A stretch of DNA of 64,000 nucleotides. Source: Phalacrocorax aristotelis (Eukaryota; Chordata; Aves; Suliformes; Phalacrocoracidae). The notes under the pieces were generated by a model. It saw only the letters and a list, made by a program, of their open reading frames with translations, did no database searches and was not told the DNA's origin. Positions 25,595-40,000 of this stretch are shown here, one piece after another. The DNA lies in the NCBI RefSeq assembly GCF_949628215.1, contig NC_134279.1, positions 15,979,541-16,043,540 of the forward strand. Reading direction: 5' to 3'. The translations under genes and the position numbers were made by a program. How positions within the stretch are numbered: the stretch's first letter is position 1; each line of letters opens with the position of its first letter.

Positions 25595-26085
25595 GCTTCC
25601 GTACCGTGGTTTCATTATTTAATCTCTGATGAGATCAGATTATCTGTACCCTTTAGTGAAGGCAGCAGACGTGTTTAAACTGGTTTAATTGATTTATCGG
25701 TTTTTTTTTTTTAAACAGAAAGTGCATTACATTTAACTGGTCTTGCAAAGGGCTTTCCTTCTCTTTACAAACCGAATTATTTTAAATATAAATTAATAAA
25801 TGTTAAGATGCTATATCACGATATATCATCGTTATTAGCTTAAAAAAAAAGAAAACAATTTACATTCTATAGTATTCCGTATGATACAAAAGGAAACACA
25901 CTTTAAATTCAATGACAGCAACTAAATGAATTTTATATTTTGACTGAAAGTGGTTGTGACAATTCCCACCAGCTACTTTTTCACCACGCGGTTGATTGGA
26001 AACGGTGTAAGTGAAAGCCAGCTCCGTCCCTTCGCCCTCTCCCCCTCCTCCCTCTGCACGACGACCGCAACAGAAAGTGTTTCAA
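25595..26085. promoter_or_regulatory. AT-rich block just beyond the NKX6-1 3' end
   Basis: This stretch is AT-rich and free of recognisable transposons, with TTTAATTGATTTATCGG and ATATCACGATATATCATCG. It could be distal 3' UTR if the polyadenylation signal at 26350 is skipped, or an enhancer. I cannot separate these. Confidence 0.25.
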
Positions 26086-26349
26086 AAATACTAATAAATA
26101 GCCCGCGGGGCCGCTGCAGGTTCGGCCCGGGGGGAGGCCGGTGGCAGCCACGGCGGCTCTTTTCCTCGGCGGCCCCGCTGCCGCCCGTCTTGGGGCTCCG
26201 GGGCCGTCCCCGGGGCCGCCCGGCGGCGGGGAGCGAGGGGCGGGCGGGGGGGGGAGGGGCGGCCCCGGCCCCCGCTGTACAAAAAAAGAAGGTATTTTAC
26301 ATTTTAAATATTCACAGTAAGGAACGCCTATGGTCGCGGTGACTCACGG

Positions 26350-26355
26350 TTTATT
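26350..26355 (-). terminator. Candidate NKX6-1 polyadenylation signal AATAAA
   Basis: The minus strand reads TTTGTAAATAAACCG here, about 270 bases after the NKX6-1 stop codon. It is the first canonical AATAAA past the stop that I see on that strand. It would give a short, GC-rich 3' UTR containing a GGA-repeat stretch (about 26527-26560). Cleavage some 15-30 bases further (about 26320-26335) is inferred, not seen. Confidence 0.5.
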
Positions 26356-26622
26356 TACAAAGAGCCGGCAACAGGCGGCCGCCGCACCGCCGGGAAGCGG
26401 GACCCTGGCCGGGGCAGCCCCCGCCGCTCCCCGCCGCCCGCGACCCTACAATAACACGCGGCGCCGGGGGACAGGCGCGCCCGCTGGGGGCCCGCTCCGC
26501 CGCAGTCCTCTCTGCTCCCCCCTCCGGCTTCTCCTCCTCCTCTTCCTCCTCCTCCTCCCGGGCGCGTAGAGTCTAGAAAAATAGATCTGTACATCTCCGA
26601 GAGCGGCGGCGGGCGGAGCGGG

Positions 26623-29403
<2,781 letters not shown>

Positions 29404-29636
29404 CCCCGCGCCGCCGCCCGGCCGGGCCGGGGGGCCCGGCCGGCCCCTAGCGCTGCGGGGCCCCGGCGGCCGGCCCGGGGGTGCCGCCCGCACCGGCGCC
29501 GCGCATCCAGCCCGCGGGGGCCGCCGCTTCTAGCGGGGAGCTGTGCGCCGGAGCGGCGGCCCCGCCGCCCCGCCGGGCATCAGGGCTGCGCCTCGGCGGC
29601 CGCTCCCAGGGCACAGCGCGGTGCTGCTCTCGGCCG

Positions 29637-29690
29637 GTGTATATATGCGTGTATATGCGCCGGGTCCGAGCGTATATACGTATATGCCTC
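29637..29690 (-). promoter_or_regulatory. Candidate NKX6-1 core promoter: alternating TATA/CG tract
   Basis: This tract combines TATATA, CGTATATACGTATATGC and CGTGTATATGCGC motifs and lies about 235-285 bases upstream of the NKX6-1 ATG. It is an AT island inside very GC-rich DNA. On the coding strand it supplies several TATA-like elements. Alternating purine-pyrimidine sequence of this kind can also adopt Z-DNA. Use as the start-site TATA region is inferred; no transcript evidence is available. Confidence 0.4.
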
Positions 29691-30000
29691 CGCTCTCTGC
29701 GCCCGCCTGCGAGGAGCCGGCGGCTCACAGCAGCGCAGGGGCCGCCCCTGCCTCCTCCCCGGCGCCCCGCATCCCTCCCGGCGCGGTTCCCGCGGGCTGG
29801 CTGGCTGGCTGCCGGCGCGGCGGCCGGGGCTGCGGGCGCGGGCGAGGCTCGGGGCGCACTGCCGCGCCGCCCCGCTCCCTGCCTCCTTTAGCGGGGGCAC
29901 GGCCGGCAGCGGGCGCGGCGGCGGCGGCGGCGGGCGGGGGCGGGGCGGCGGCCGGCCCTGCCCACCCGCGCCGCGCCCGCCTTGCCGCCAACTTCGGTCT

Positions 30001-30714
30001 CGCCTCGCTCCCCTCTTCCCTCCTCTGCTTTTCTTCTACTTTCTCCTCTCCTTTCCCTTTTCCCTCTCCTTTTTAATTTCCTTTTCCCTTTCCCTTTTCT
30101 TCTCCTTTTCCTTCTCCTTTTCCTTTCCTTCTGCCTTTCCCTTTCCCTTTTCCTCTTCTTTTCCCTCTCCTTTTTCTTTTCCATTTTCTTTTCCTTTTCC
30201 CTCTTTTTTCCTTTCACTCTCTCCTCTCCTTTTCCCCTTCCTTTTTCTTTTCCTTTTTTTTCTTTTCATTTTTTCTTTTCCTTATTTTCTTTCCTTTTTC
30301 CTTTCCCTTTTCCCGGCCCCTCCTTTCCTTTTCCCCTTCTTTATCAATTGCTTTGCTTTTTCCTTTCCCCTTTCCTTTCTGGATTTCTTTTTTTCTTTAT
30401 TATTTTTTCTTTTTTTTCTGTTTCTCTCTCTCTTGTTTCTTCCCCCTCTCTTGTCCTCTCTTTCCCCTCCTCTCTCGCTTTTTTCATCTCTCTTCTTGCC
30501 TATTGACATTCCCTGCTCCCTCTCTGTTATGTTTCTTTTGTTCGTTCGTTCTTTCTCTCTCTATTTCTCTTTTTCTCCCTTCCTTTCTCCTTTTCTTTTC
30601 TTTTCTTTTCTTTTCTTTTCTTTTCTTTTCTTTTCTTTTCTTTTCTTTTCTTTTCTTTTCTTTTCTTTTCTTTTCTTTCTCATTTTTTCCTTTCTCTCTC
30701 TCCCCTTCTGTCTC
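30001..30714 (+). repeat. Polypyrimidine/polypurine block of about 0.7 kb with perfect (TTTTC)17
   Basis: The plus strand is almost pure C and T for about 700 bases, made of variable TTTTCC, CTTTTC and CCCTTT units. A perfect 17-copy TTTTC array occupies 30591-30675. A short TTCG run (about 30541-30550) precedes the array. On the NKX6-1 coding strand this is a GA-rich block starting about 600 bases upstream of the ATG. Long open frames through it, made of Phe/Leu/Ser or Lys/Arg/Glu, are compositional artefacts. Confidence 0.93.
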
Positions 30715-31164
30715 CGTGCCCCGGAACAACTCCGAGGAGGAGAGCGGCCCCAGTCTCTGCAGGGCCTACCCCGGCACCCCCCCACCCATGCGGCCGCAGC
30801 GATCCGGTGGCGGGCGGTGTGGTCCCACACGCTTCTGGACCCGCGAGGGTCCTCTCTGTACCCGCTGCACGTCGGAACAGCGCAGTCGTCCCGCCGGGCC
30901 GCCGGCCCCTTCTGCCAGGCCACAGGCCGATGTTGTACACCCGAGGCCCGCCGTAACCAGCCCCCGCGACACTTGTCCCCAGCGCCCCCGGCTGCCCGCG
31001 GGGCCTCCCGTCGCCTGGGGCTGGAAGGGAAAAAAATCCCCTGTGGCCCCTAAAGGGCGTCCCACGGAGAGAAAAGCGGTGCAAAATCACTCTAAACAAT
31101 TTTTACCCTGTGCTCTCTGTGCCCGAGGGGAACTCTGTTTCCTCGAGCGTGGAAAAAGGGACTG

Positions 31165-31345
31165 GTGTGCAATTTCGATTTTTTGGTTGTTGTTGTAATT
31201 AAGGATCTTAGATAAAGCAGAAGCATGTTGATGTTCGACCTGCGGCGGTGTTTCCTTCTATTTCTAAATATATCCTGTTGCTCGGAATTGTTTTAGTTTA
31301 ATTACAAAGCCGCGAAAGAATACACTTGGAGAAAGGACGCGTAGA
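31165..31345. promoter_or_regulatory. Candidate upstream element of NKX6-1
   Basis: A short AT-rich island follows the polypyrimidine block and a CpG island. It contains AGTTTAATTACAAAG and TCTAAATATATCC. No coding frame. Position is about 1.8 kb upstream of the NKX6-1 ATG. Confidence 0.28.
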
Positions 31346-32164
31346 GCAGGAGCTTGCCTCGCAGTAACTTTTGCACAGGCACACAAACTGCTCCTCCGAG
31401 AATCTCGCGTTTCAGTCTCCGGGTTGGTTTGGTGTTTGTTGAGTTTGCTTTTTGTTGGGGTTTTTTATTTGTTTGGTTGGTTTGGGTTTTTGTCCCCGAT
31501 CACTTGTCAATAATACTAAAAGTAAACCCAAAAGAGTCCTCTCCTGCCGGTTTCAGCGGAGCCAGCGAGCGCTCGGCCGCGTCAGCCACGCACCGCCGGC
31601 CCCGCAGCCTGGGGCGCGCCGGGGCTCGGCTGGGGCAGCGGCCACGGGGAGGGGGGAGCCTGCCTCTGAAAGCACCGATTTACATTTTAATTGGGGGGAG
31701 AAAAAATAAACCGGATCTGGAAGAGTAGAGGCAGGCGTGGGGCGGCGGGGCTGTGCGGCCAGCACCCAGGGGAGCAGCTTCTCCTCCCGCCTGCAAAGGC
31801 GACGGTGCGGGGCTGGGGTCTGCGCCGTCGTGGCTTGGGCGGGGGAGGACAGGGGCTCCCCCCGCCGCCCCAGGCCCGCTGCCTCCCTCCTCGGAGCGCC
31901 CCGAGAGAGCTTTGCTGGAGGCGGCCACCGGCAGCGGCGGCAGCTTCGTCCGCGGGTCCGCGCTGGCGGCGGGGAGAGCCGTGGCCCGAGCCCACAGGGA
32001 CAGATGCGGCCGCCCCCGCAGGGCCGCGCCGCCGCCCCGCATCGCGGGGGGCTGCTGCGGGCAGCCGGGGGTGCTGGCGCTGATCTCGGCCCCCCCCCGC
32101 CCGGAGGCACCCGCCCCGCGCCCCCTTCCCGGCCGGAGCCGGAGTTCAGCGCCCGGCACCTCCA

Positions 32165-32460
32165 GGTTTGTTCGCTAGGGAAAGCCGAACAAAACAATCC
32201 CTCCCGCACAAACCTCTTCCCCTTCCTTCCCCCTGTAATGAACGGATGGCAGCTTGGAAAAGGGCGTTTTTGCGGGGGCCGCCTCGTGCAACTCCTTCCT
32301 AAAAATAGCACCACAGGTGAGATGGCGCCGATAGGGCTGACCCGCGCTCGAGAAATAGTTGGGATTCAAAGGCAGCTGTCAACATTGCCTCCTTTTTGTG
32401 GCTTTAATAGCTGTCACCCAGAAAGATGTGAAAATATTGATGTTTAGTTGCTTTTCCACA
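32165..32460. promoter_or_regulatory. Candidate upstream enhancer of NKX6-1
   Basis: This stretch has E-box CACAGGTGAG (about 32311), CAGCTGTCAACATTG and TTTAATAGCTGTCACCC (two TGACAG Meis/TALE sites on the minus strand), and AAATATTGATG. It lies about 2.8-3.0 kb upstream of the NKX6-1 ATG in CpG-rich surroundings. Confidence 0.33.
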
Positions 32461-33223
32461 CTCGGGTCTCGGCCTTCCCGAGCACAGACGCAGGCCGGCC
32501 GCGTTACTGTGCCGGCGGCCGCGGGCTGGGCTGGGCTGTGCCCCTCGGCAGCTGAGCTCCCCAGGCAGCGGTGGGAGTAAAACCCCCCCAGTAACAAACT
32601 TCCACTAACGGGGTGAACAAACCGCAGCCCGAAAACGCCGCAGCCGAACTAGTGCGTGAGCACAGGCGGGTGCCGACGGGGTCGCTGCAGCCGGGGGCTG
32701 CTCCTCCATACCCGGCCGTGTTTCACCAATTTCACTGCGCCTCCCCAGGAGCGCTTCAGCGCCTTGTTGCAGATAAAGCAACGACCGAGTTAAATAATCA
32801 AAGCGGGAGAAGCCGCCGAGCGAGCGGGGGTTGCGGGCGGGGAGGAGGGGCGAGCAGCCAGGCTGAGGGACGGGGCGGCGGGGGCCCGCGGTCCCCCGAA
32901 GGAGCTAAAGCGGCCGAAGACGAGCAGCTCCCGCGGAGAAGCCCGCTGGGCCGCGGGGAGAGAGCCCGCGGAGCCCCCGGAGGGCGGCGGGGGCGGAGCG
33001 GGCCCGGGCGGCGGGAGGGAGCTGAGGCTGCGATGGAGAGCCTGGTCGCACAGAGCGGAGGCGAAGGAAAGACATGAATTCAGAGGTATACAGGAGGAGC
33101 GTTGTCAGAAAAAGCTGTCGTTATTCATTTGCTCGTTTGAGGCGTAGGGAGTATGAGTGCTGGAGCAGCTGCGCCTCTGGAATTCACGTTAGCTGGAGTG
33201 GTCCCAGCATATTTGAACGGGGA

Positions 33224-33285
33224 AAAAAAAAACCAAACAAAACACAAACAAAAAAACCCCCCAAAACAACAAAAAAGCACCAACC
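33224..33285 (+). repeat. A/C-rich low-complexity tract
   Basis: AAACCAAACAAAACAC-type sequence just outside the NKX6-1 CpG domain. Same texture as the tract at 25.4 kb. Confidence 0.8.
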
Positions 33286-34079
33286 ATGAGAACCCCTAAA
33301 ATTAAAAGGTCCTAAGCGCTTTGGCATAGCCAGGTCAGATATTCCTCAGGCTGATGAGGCGGGGACCCGCCCTGCACCTTGCTGCACCGTGCCACCGGCG
33401 GTGCCCACCTGTGCCCCGGCTGGTGCCTCCCAGGGAGGGCTGGCTCTGCCCTGCCCAGAGCTCCTTCAGGCTTCCAGCAGCGGCGACAAATCCCAGGGAC
33501 CCCGCCTTGCCCAGCTTTCGCCCTGGGAAGTCATCGTGACTGGGAGAGGGGTCTGTCTGAACTAGACCAAGCTATAGCTTTATTTTGCAGATAAACTGCT
33601 TTGCCATTACCGTATGTTCTTCATTGCAATAAGCAGTCGGTTACTTTTTTAACGAGATGGATAGGTATTTATATAGGTATATATTTGGACCTTTTTTTGG
33701 TAGCAGCACCGTAAAGTCACTGAATCATTTGTTTCCTGCCCGACATGGTGGAAAGGAGCTGAGCCAGGAAAGCCTAATGTTCTTCTGGGTGCTAATTCCA
33801 ACTCTTAATCAAGATCTGATTACCAAAAAGGAAGACAGAACATAAAAATGCTATAAAGATTTAAAATTTTTCTCTCTTGACCATAATTCACGCTGCAAAT
33901 GTGTCCATTATGGCATTCACTGTAGCAGGAAAATTGTGATGTTGTTGCAAGATTCCCTACAGCAGAGCTCCTGCCAATGATGATGAATAACCCCGGTCCA
34001 TATGCTAGCTCCATACAGCTCTATAGTACCAGTGTGCTCTCATTCTCTTTCTGCTTCCTCAAAAACATGGAATATCTGA

Positions 34080-34330
34080 AGAACAGTAAAAGCTAATTAA
34101 AAATAGTTAATAGGTTAATCAGACTCGGTCTTATATTTATCTAATGCAGAACACCGATTCTTTAGTGATGTAGATTTGAGGCATTACCACGAGCCAAGAA
34201 AATGAATCAGACGTTTAATGGAGATGTGGAAACGGAAATTTCTTGTAAGACTACAAAATCGTAAGCCAATAATACACTAAAATATAATAAAGTTATGATT
34301 AAAATTCCATGCATGAAATGCCATCCTCTG
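34080..34330. promoter_or_regulatory. Candidate conserved non-coding element, NKX6-1/CDS1 intergenic
   Basis: AT-rich and repeat-free, with AGCTAATTAAAAATAG, GGTTAATCAGAC, ACGTTTAATGGAG and GTTATGATTAAAATTCC. Dense homeodomain cores, no protein-like frame. Confidence 0.28.
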
Positions 34331-36454
34331 TGTCCTCTCTCACTAGGTGATAAACCAAAGCCAAGCTGGCCAGAAAGTTTTTCAGGAGCCAGACCTTTGG
34401 GTACATCTCACCTGCTTTTTAGCATTCTCATCCCAGAGTGTCTGCCTGCAGACCTCTGGTGACAGCCAAAGGCAGAGGCATCACTCCCCTGCGGACCCCC
34501 CGGTTTGCTCTTCAGGGTGCCAAGGGCCATGAAATGCTGCTAGCTCTAGCTGGGGGGTTTACTGGAGGCGTCAACCTAGGACTGATATCGCTTTGCATTA
34601 CTTACTTGGTCTGACCACGCAGGAATGGTTTCTGTGGGTAACAGCTTCCCCTTCCCAGCCGGTGGTGGATGCTGTGAGCTCTGCCTTCCCCGGGGGCTTA
34701 CAGTCACTTCTGAGGACACGCTTATGTCACTGTGCTGCTCTAACGCTGTTGTCCCCACATCCTGACCGAATTTCTCTTTCCATTTACACTGAAGAATAAC
34801 TGGGAATGGAGGCTAAGACTGTGATGAGACTGAGTGGAAACAGGACCTGGTCATTGTCTTTTGAAAACAGCTGCAAGGACAAGGAGGGTGTTCCAGGCTG
34901 CTGCTTACAGTAATCTCTGTTGCCGTTTCAATATTTCTGTTGCTTTTCTTAAATGAGATGTTCAAGTATTTTCCATATCCTCAGTAAGGCAAAATATTTT
35001 TCCCCTTTCTGGAGCATTGAAAATATTTGATGCTGGAGCTGAGTATTTTACTTTTGATTTGTGATCGTTGGTCCAGCCTGACCCCTGCTGGGGGAAAGCC
35101 AGGAGGGGAGACTTAAAAGTGTAGAATGTCCGTCTGTCCGGGATCCACCAGTTCACCAGAGACCATTCCTGGTGCAGTCCTGCTTCAAACCCCTCTCCCA
35201 CTGCCAGGCTCATGTCCCGCTCAGGCTCTGCCCTCACTGCATGCTCCCCTCTCAGCAGTACAAGTTTTACCTGAAGTTTGTCCAGCTTACACCTCCAAAG
35301 ATTGCCCACCACCTCCGTTATTAGGCTGTGGTGTGAAAGTGACATTTATCTATTTAATATGGCCACAGGGGCCCACTGTAGGCACACCCAGCACTCTGCT
35401 GGCATCCTGGCTCCAAAGACCTGCTAGCAATAGCCATGTGGCATTATCGATTACCAGGTCTCTGATTATCCTAACTAATTAGTGCACAATGTATTGCTGA
35501 ACATTGCCATGTTTGTCTATTTCTGTGTGGAACTACTGAGAGCTGCAGCTGGCACAGGTGTGCGTGTGACGCGATGTGGCATTCATATAAGGCATTTCCC
35601 CCTAGTGCTGTGCATGCAAAGGGCATTGGAATTGGGAGCAGCAGCACCAGGGACTGCTGCTGCCTCTGCCCACCTCTGTCTACAGCGTGATTGCTTTTGA
35701 GTGGCCTGCTGTGTTTCCAGGTGGGTTTGGGGAGCTCCATGAGGACTGGGTGCATGTGGCTGATCGGACACAGGCAAGGAAACTATTTTAGAAACCTGCT
35801 ATTAACAGTCATGTTAAAATGTACGTGGCATAGGCCAGATGTGTAACAGTATGGACAAGGACCACTGGTGCTCCATCTCCCTCATTTATCTTTGCCTGAG
35901 GGCTGTGAAGGTGCCACCCTTCCAAAGTTACTTTCCTTTTTCTTTCCATTGTGCATTGCTGCACACAAGTTTCCCACTGTGCTATGTATGTGCGTGTGAG
36001 GTGTGGATAAAGATACCAGTTTAGACCCAAAAGAAGTCCACCCATCATCCCCTGGCCCTGGTCGGCCACTTGAGCCACCCATGCATGTGCAGGTCACTAA
36101 GCATCCCCACAACTGCAGTTGTTGGGTATGGGTCCAGGCACTACCCTGGCATTCATGTGAGTGCTTTCTTGATGTGGATAACCAGATATGCCGTAAGGCT
36201 AAAATTAATGCCTGGCTTTACTTTGGTTTAACAGCAAAAAATGTATGGAAATTTAACTGGCATTGCTGGAGCTTTTATATAGTTTCTTTCACTCTATGAG
36301 ACAACTACATGTACAGTAGGCCATCACTGGCTATCGATCTTTAAGCAGCCCCCCATGGAAATCAACAGAGAGAGCTTTGCTTAGAAATTGTTGGCACAGG
36401 GTGGTCCAGTGTCAGGGAACTGGAAATCGTTAAATTGATGATCTAAATGGGGAT

Positions 36455-36650
36455 GGGAGGGAGAAAGCCGCGGCAGTAGCTATCATTATGTGCATATTTT
36501 TACGATTTTTAGAAAATCATATTTCAGCATTTTCCATCACATCAAACGGTGACAGGGCTGCATTGATTAGCCGATTCAGACTAAACGATAGAGAAAATTA
36601 CTGAGCGGTATAATCTGCAACGCGACTTTGTTTAAGGAAGGCTCTTGCTT
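36455..36650. promoter_or_regulatory. Candidate conserved non-coding element beside a small CpG island
   Basis: It contains TAGCTATCATTATGTGC, GGTGACAGGGCTGC (Meis-type TGACAG) and CATTGATTAGCCGATTC (PBX/HOX-type TGATTAG). It directly abuts a CpG-rich block at 36660-37060. Confidence 0.3.
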
Positions 36651-36659
36651 GCTTTCTTT

Positions 36660-37060
36660 CAGTTTCAGCGTACCCGCAGTGGAGGGGCACCAGCGATGTG
36701 CGGGAGTGGGGAAGGCCGGGGAAGCCGGGCTGGGACACGGCGTGTCCGGGAAGCCGCAGGCGGCTCGGCGGGAGCCGGCGGGTTCCCGGGGCTGCAGCCG
36801 GCGCCAGCGCGGTGCTCGCTCCGGCAGCTCCACCTAGCGAGGAGCGCTCTCCCCGGCCGCCCGTTCCGCCTCCCCGCCGGCTCTCCGGCGCTGGAAACCA
36901 CAGCGCTGTGTCCGCGGGGCAAGGCAGGTCCTCCCCGTCTTCCCCCCCTCCCCCAGTCTTGCTCCCACCAACCCAGGCCAGGGGTCCGGCGGAGGCAAGC
37001 TCTCCTCCAGCCCCACGGCAGCAAGGACCACCTCAAGAACCCGGCTCCCCTGGCCAAGCC
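36660..37060. promoter_or_regulatory. Isolated CpG-rich block between NKX6-1 and CDS1
   Basis: A short GC- and CpG-rich stretch lies about 7 kb upstream of the NKX6-1 ATG and 10 kb before CDS1. Overlapping open frames on both strands have no family resemblance. It could be an orphan CpG island with an enhancer or noncoding RNA start. Confidence 0.4.
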
Positions 37061-40000
37061 TCCCGAGGAGCAAGGCTGGAAGAGAGAAGCCCTTCTCAGG
37101 GAAGGGCATGAAGAATGAGTTGGAAGCTTGATGATTTCAGCCTCTCTCTTACAGCGTGCTGAAAAAACACCTTAACTGGTCTACAGGTGGTTTATCTCAG
37201 TAATTCATTTTATCTGAACTGCCACCCCTAAGCTCTTTGCTTGTGAATCATTGTAACACACTCAGGTCACACTAAGCTTCCTTTGCTCCAAGCCCCTTGC
37301 CTCACTTCTTCTCTGGACCCAGGTGGGCTCAGCAATGCCCTGCTGTCTTGGCCATGCTGGTCCTGGCCTGGCACAAAGTCAGTTGCAAGAGGACAAGCAG
37401 CTGGTAAGTCTCAGTGCACGGGCAAATATTGAGGAAAGCCACTGTGTGCTGCCAGGGCCAGTCCCCCTGCCCCAGCAGAGCAGCAGAGCAGACCTGCTGC
37501 TCTCCTTCCCACCACCCTGAAACCTTACCATGTCACGGCCTGCACAGAGCCTGGCTGCTTGTTTTGTAACTTTATTAGAGTATAATAAGGGAAGATACAA
37601 AGTTATCTGTATAATCGTGAAGGACATGATGCTTCTGCCTGCTCCGTGCCAGCAGAGGCTGCTGTGCTGTAACTGAAGGGGCAAGAGCGGCTCTTCCTGG
37701 ATGAGGCCAGGGCTGTAGGCTGCACCATTGCTTTCCTCGGGATTTGCTGGAGCAGAGCAGCCTGGCAGCAGGTTGAGCAACAGGAAGGATTTACTACCCT
37801 CCCTCCCATCGATGCACAGCACCATCCAGCCCTGCAAACTCCAGGTCACCTTACTGGCCCCAACAACAGCATGGGTTATATTACAGGGGCTGTGAGTGCT
37901 ATGCCATCGAGAACTGAGTGGCACCTTCAGAGGCTTCAGGGGATGTGATGGCTTCTGCCAGGCTCAACCCCATTCTGCCGGGGAGAGGATGAAGAGCCTT
38001 GCATGACAGAGGTGGCAGGCCCGCAGCCGCTCAGGGCTGCCAGGCTGGCCCTGCAGCTGCAGGGAAGCACTGGGACTGCTGGACCTGCCGTCCGGAGGTG
38101 TGGTGGGGAAGGCAGGGAGAATGCTGCGGACCTGGCAGCTGCTGAGGGAAGCAGGAAGGCTGATGGTCAGTTTTTTCTGTAATAAGCCAAATCCTTTGGA
38201 GAAGAGGATTGCTCAGGGTTTGTTTTTATTTTTCTTCTGCTTTCTTCTCTCTAGAGAAGTTTAGGAGATGCAGACTGATAAAAACCCTGCAGCCAGAAGG
38301 GGCAGTTTCCTATTGTGAGTATTTGAATCCAACTTCCCACCTCAGTCTGCAGTGGCATTGCCAAGGACTCCTGGGATAAAGCATGCTGCCATTTCTTCCC
38401 CCCAAAGAGGAAACTGTCGGTTTTCTACATGTTGCTCAGTATTCTCTACTGACTCCTGGTCCAGTTCATATTCACACTTTCCTTCTCATCTGTCATAACC
38501 TGTGGCATCAATAGGAGTCATTCTGCAACTTGCATGGACTTCTAATGGTACTGGGGACAGGGAAGCAGGGAATGCTTGGCTGCAGTAAGATTCCCAGGAT
38601 TTTTGTCTCTTCTACCTCCAAGTGTGTTCTTGATGCTTTGCTATTTTGAAACAATTTCTTCCCATACTACTTTCCAGTAACTAGCTGGTTAGGTGGCATG
38701 GTGGCATGAAGGATGCTGTTCAGAAAGCACCTTCTGAGCATGTTGGTACAGCAGCTCGCTGAAAGTGAGTCTTCCTGTATCAGTGAACAGTGAATTTCTT
38801 TAGTTTGCAGTTGCATGAAAAAAAAACTGTTATCAAAGAGTGAGTAGGCCTAAAGAGAGAGTTCTGGACTACTTTCTCTTGTTTTCGCTTTGCACTGTAG
38901 GCTGCAGGTAACCAGGCAGCTACCTGGCACAACAGTAGAAGCAGTAGAAAGCCACTTGCTGTAGTTGCTCTCCATTCCCATTTCGGCTCTTGCTCTTCTG
39001 GCAGCACCTGGCTGAGGACTGTCAGTTTGGTCAGAGCCCCAGAGGGAGCTAAAAATGGTAAGTAGCAGAACTGGTGCCTCTTTTGGGCAACCAGTACCCG
39101 ATCCTTCTGGTGTCAGACATCCCTCCTTCACCATGATCTCAGCATGAGACAGGCAGCCAGCTGAGGGGTTTGGGGAACAGGTAATAGGCTGATGGACCCC
39201 AGATCTCTTGGCCCATTTAGCACACAGAGCATGTCTCTAGAAGAAGCTGTTTGTTCAGGATCAAGTGCTTTTCCAATAAATCTGGCACCTCCAGGTAAGA
39301 AAAAGAGGCATATGAATAACTTGCTGACAGCTGCCCCTGTGTGTGCTGGCAGCTTACGGACGAGAGAAGTGAGATCAGGAACAGGAGTGCTAGGGCATAG
39401 ATCCAGAAGGCACTGGTCAAGATTGTTATGGGGCTTTCAATTACAATCCTGAAAACTTAAAAAAGAGAAGAGGATTTGAGTCTGTCTTTTGTAGCTCACA
39501 TTTTCTTGGCTTTTTTTAGGCAAGGGGAAGATACTTCTCTCAGCCTGTATCCCCCAAGTATAAAGAGCTCAGGGTAACATGTAACACAGTTCAGGGTTTG
39601 GAGAAAGATGGCAAAGATACCAAAGGTATAACCAGTTAGTAATTATTAATGTATTTTTGTGACTATACTACTGGAAGATAACGCTCAGAGAATTCACCAA
39701 AGTGAATACATAGGAGCACCCTTGTAAAGCACAAGATGTACTTCAATCTGAAGACTACCACAACAAAATGGCAGCAAACCAGCACTTTATAGGGCAACCT
39801 TTCCAGATCGTGACTGTAATACTTGGCTTAATTGCATCCTGCCGATTGCTCGCCACTTATAAAATACACTCTGAGTGTGCCAGAATGCTCCGGCTGTCCC
39901 TTGAGATAAGATAGTAAGATGGTATTGCTGGCAAAACAGAGTGATATTTCATAAACTGCTAAAAATCAATGGTGATATGCCTGCTCATACCTTAGATGAA

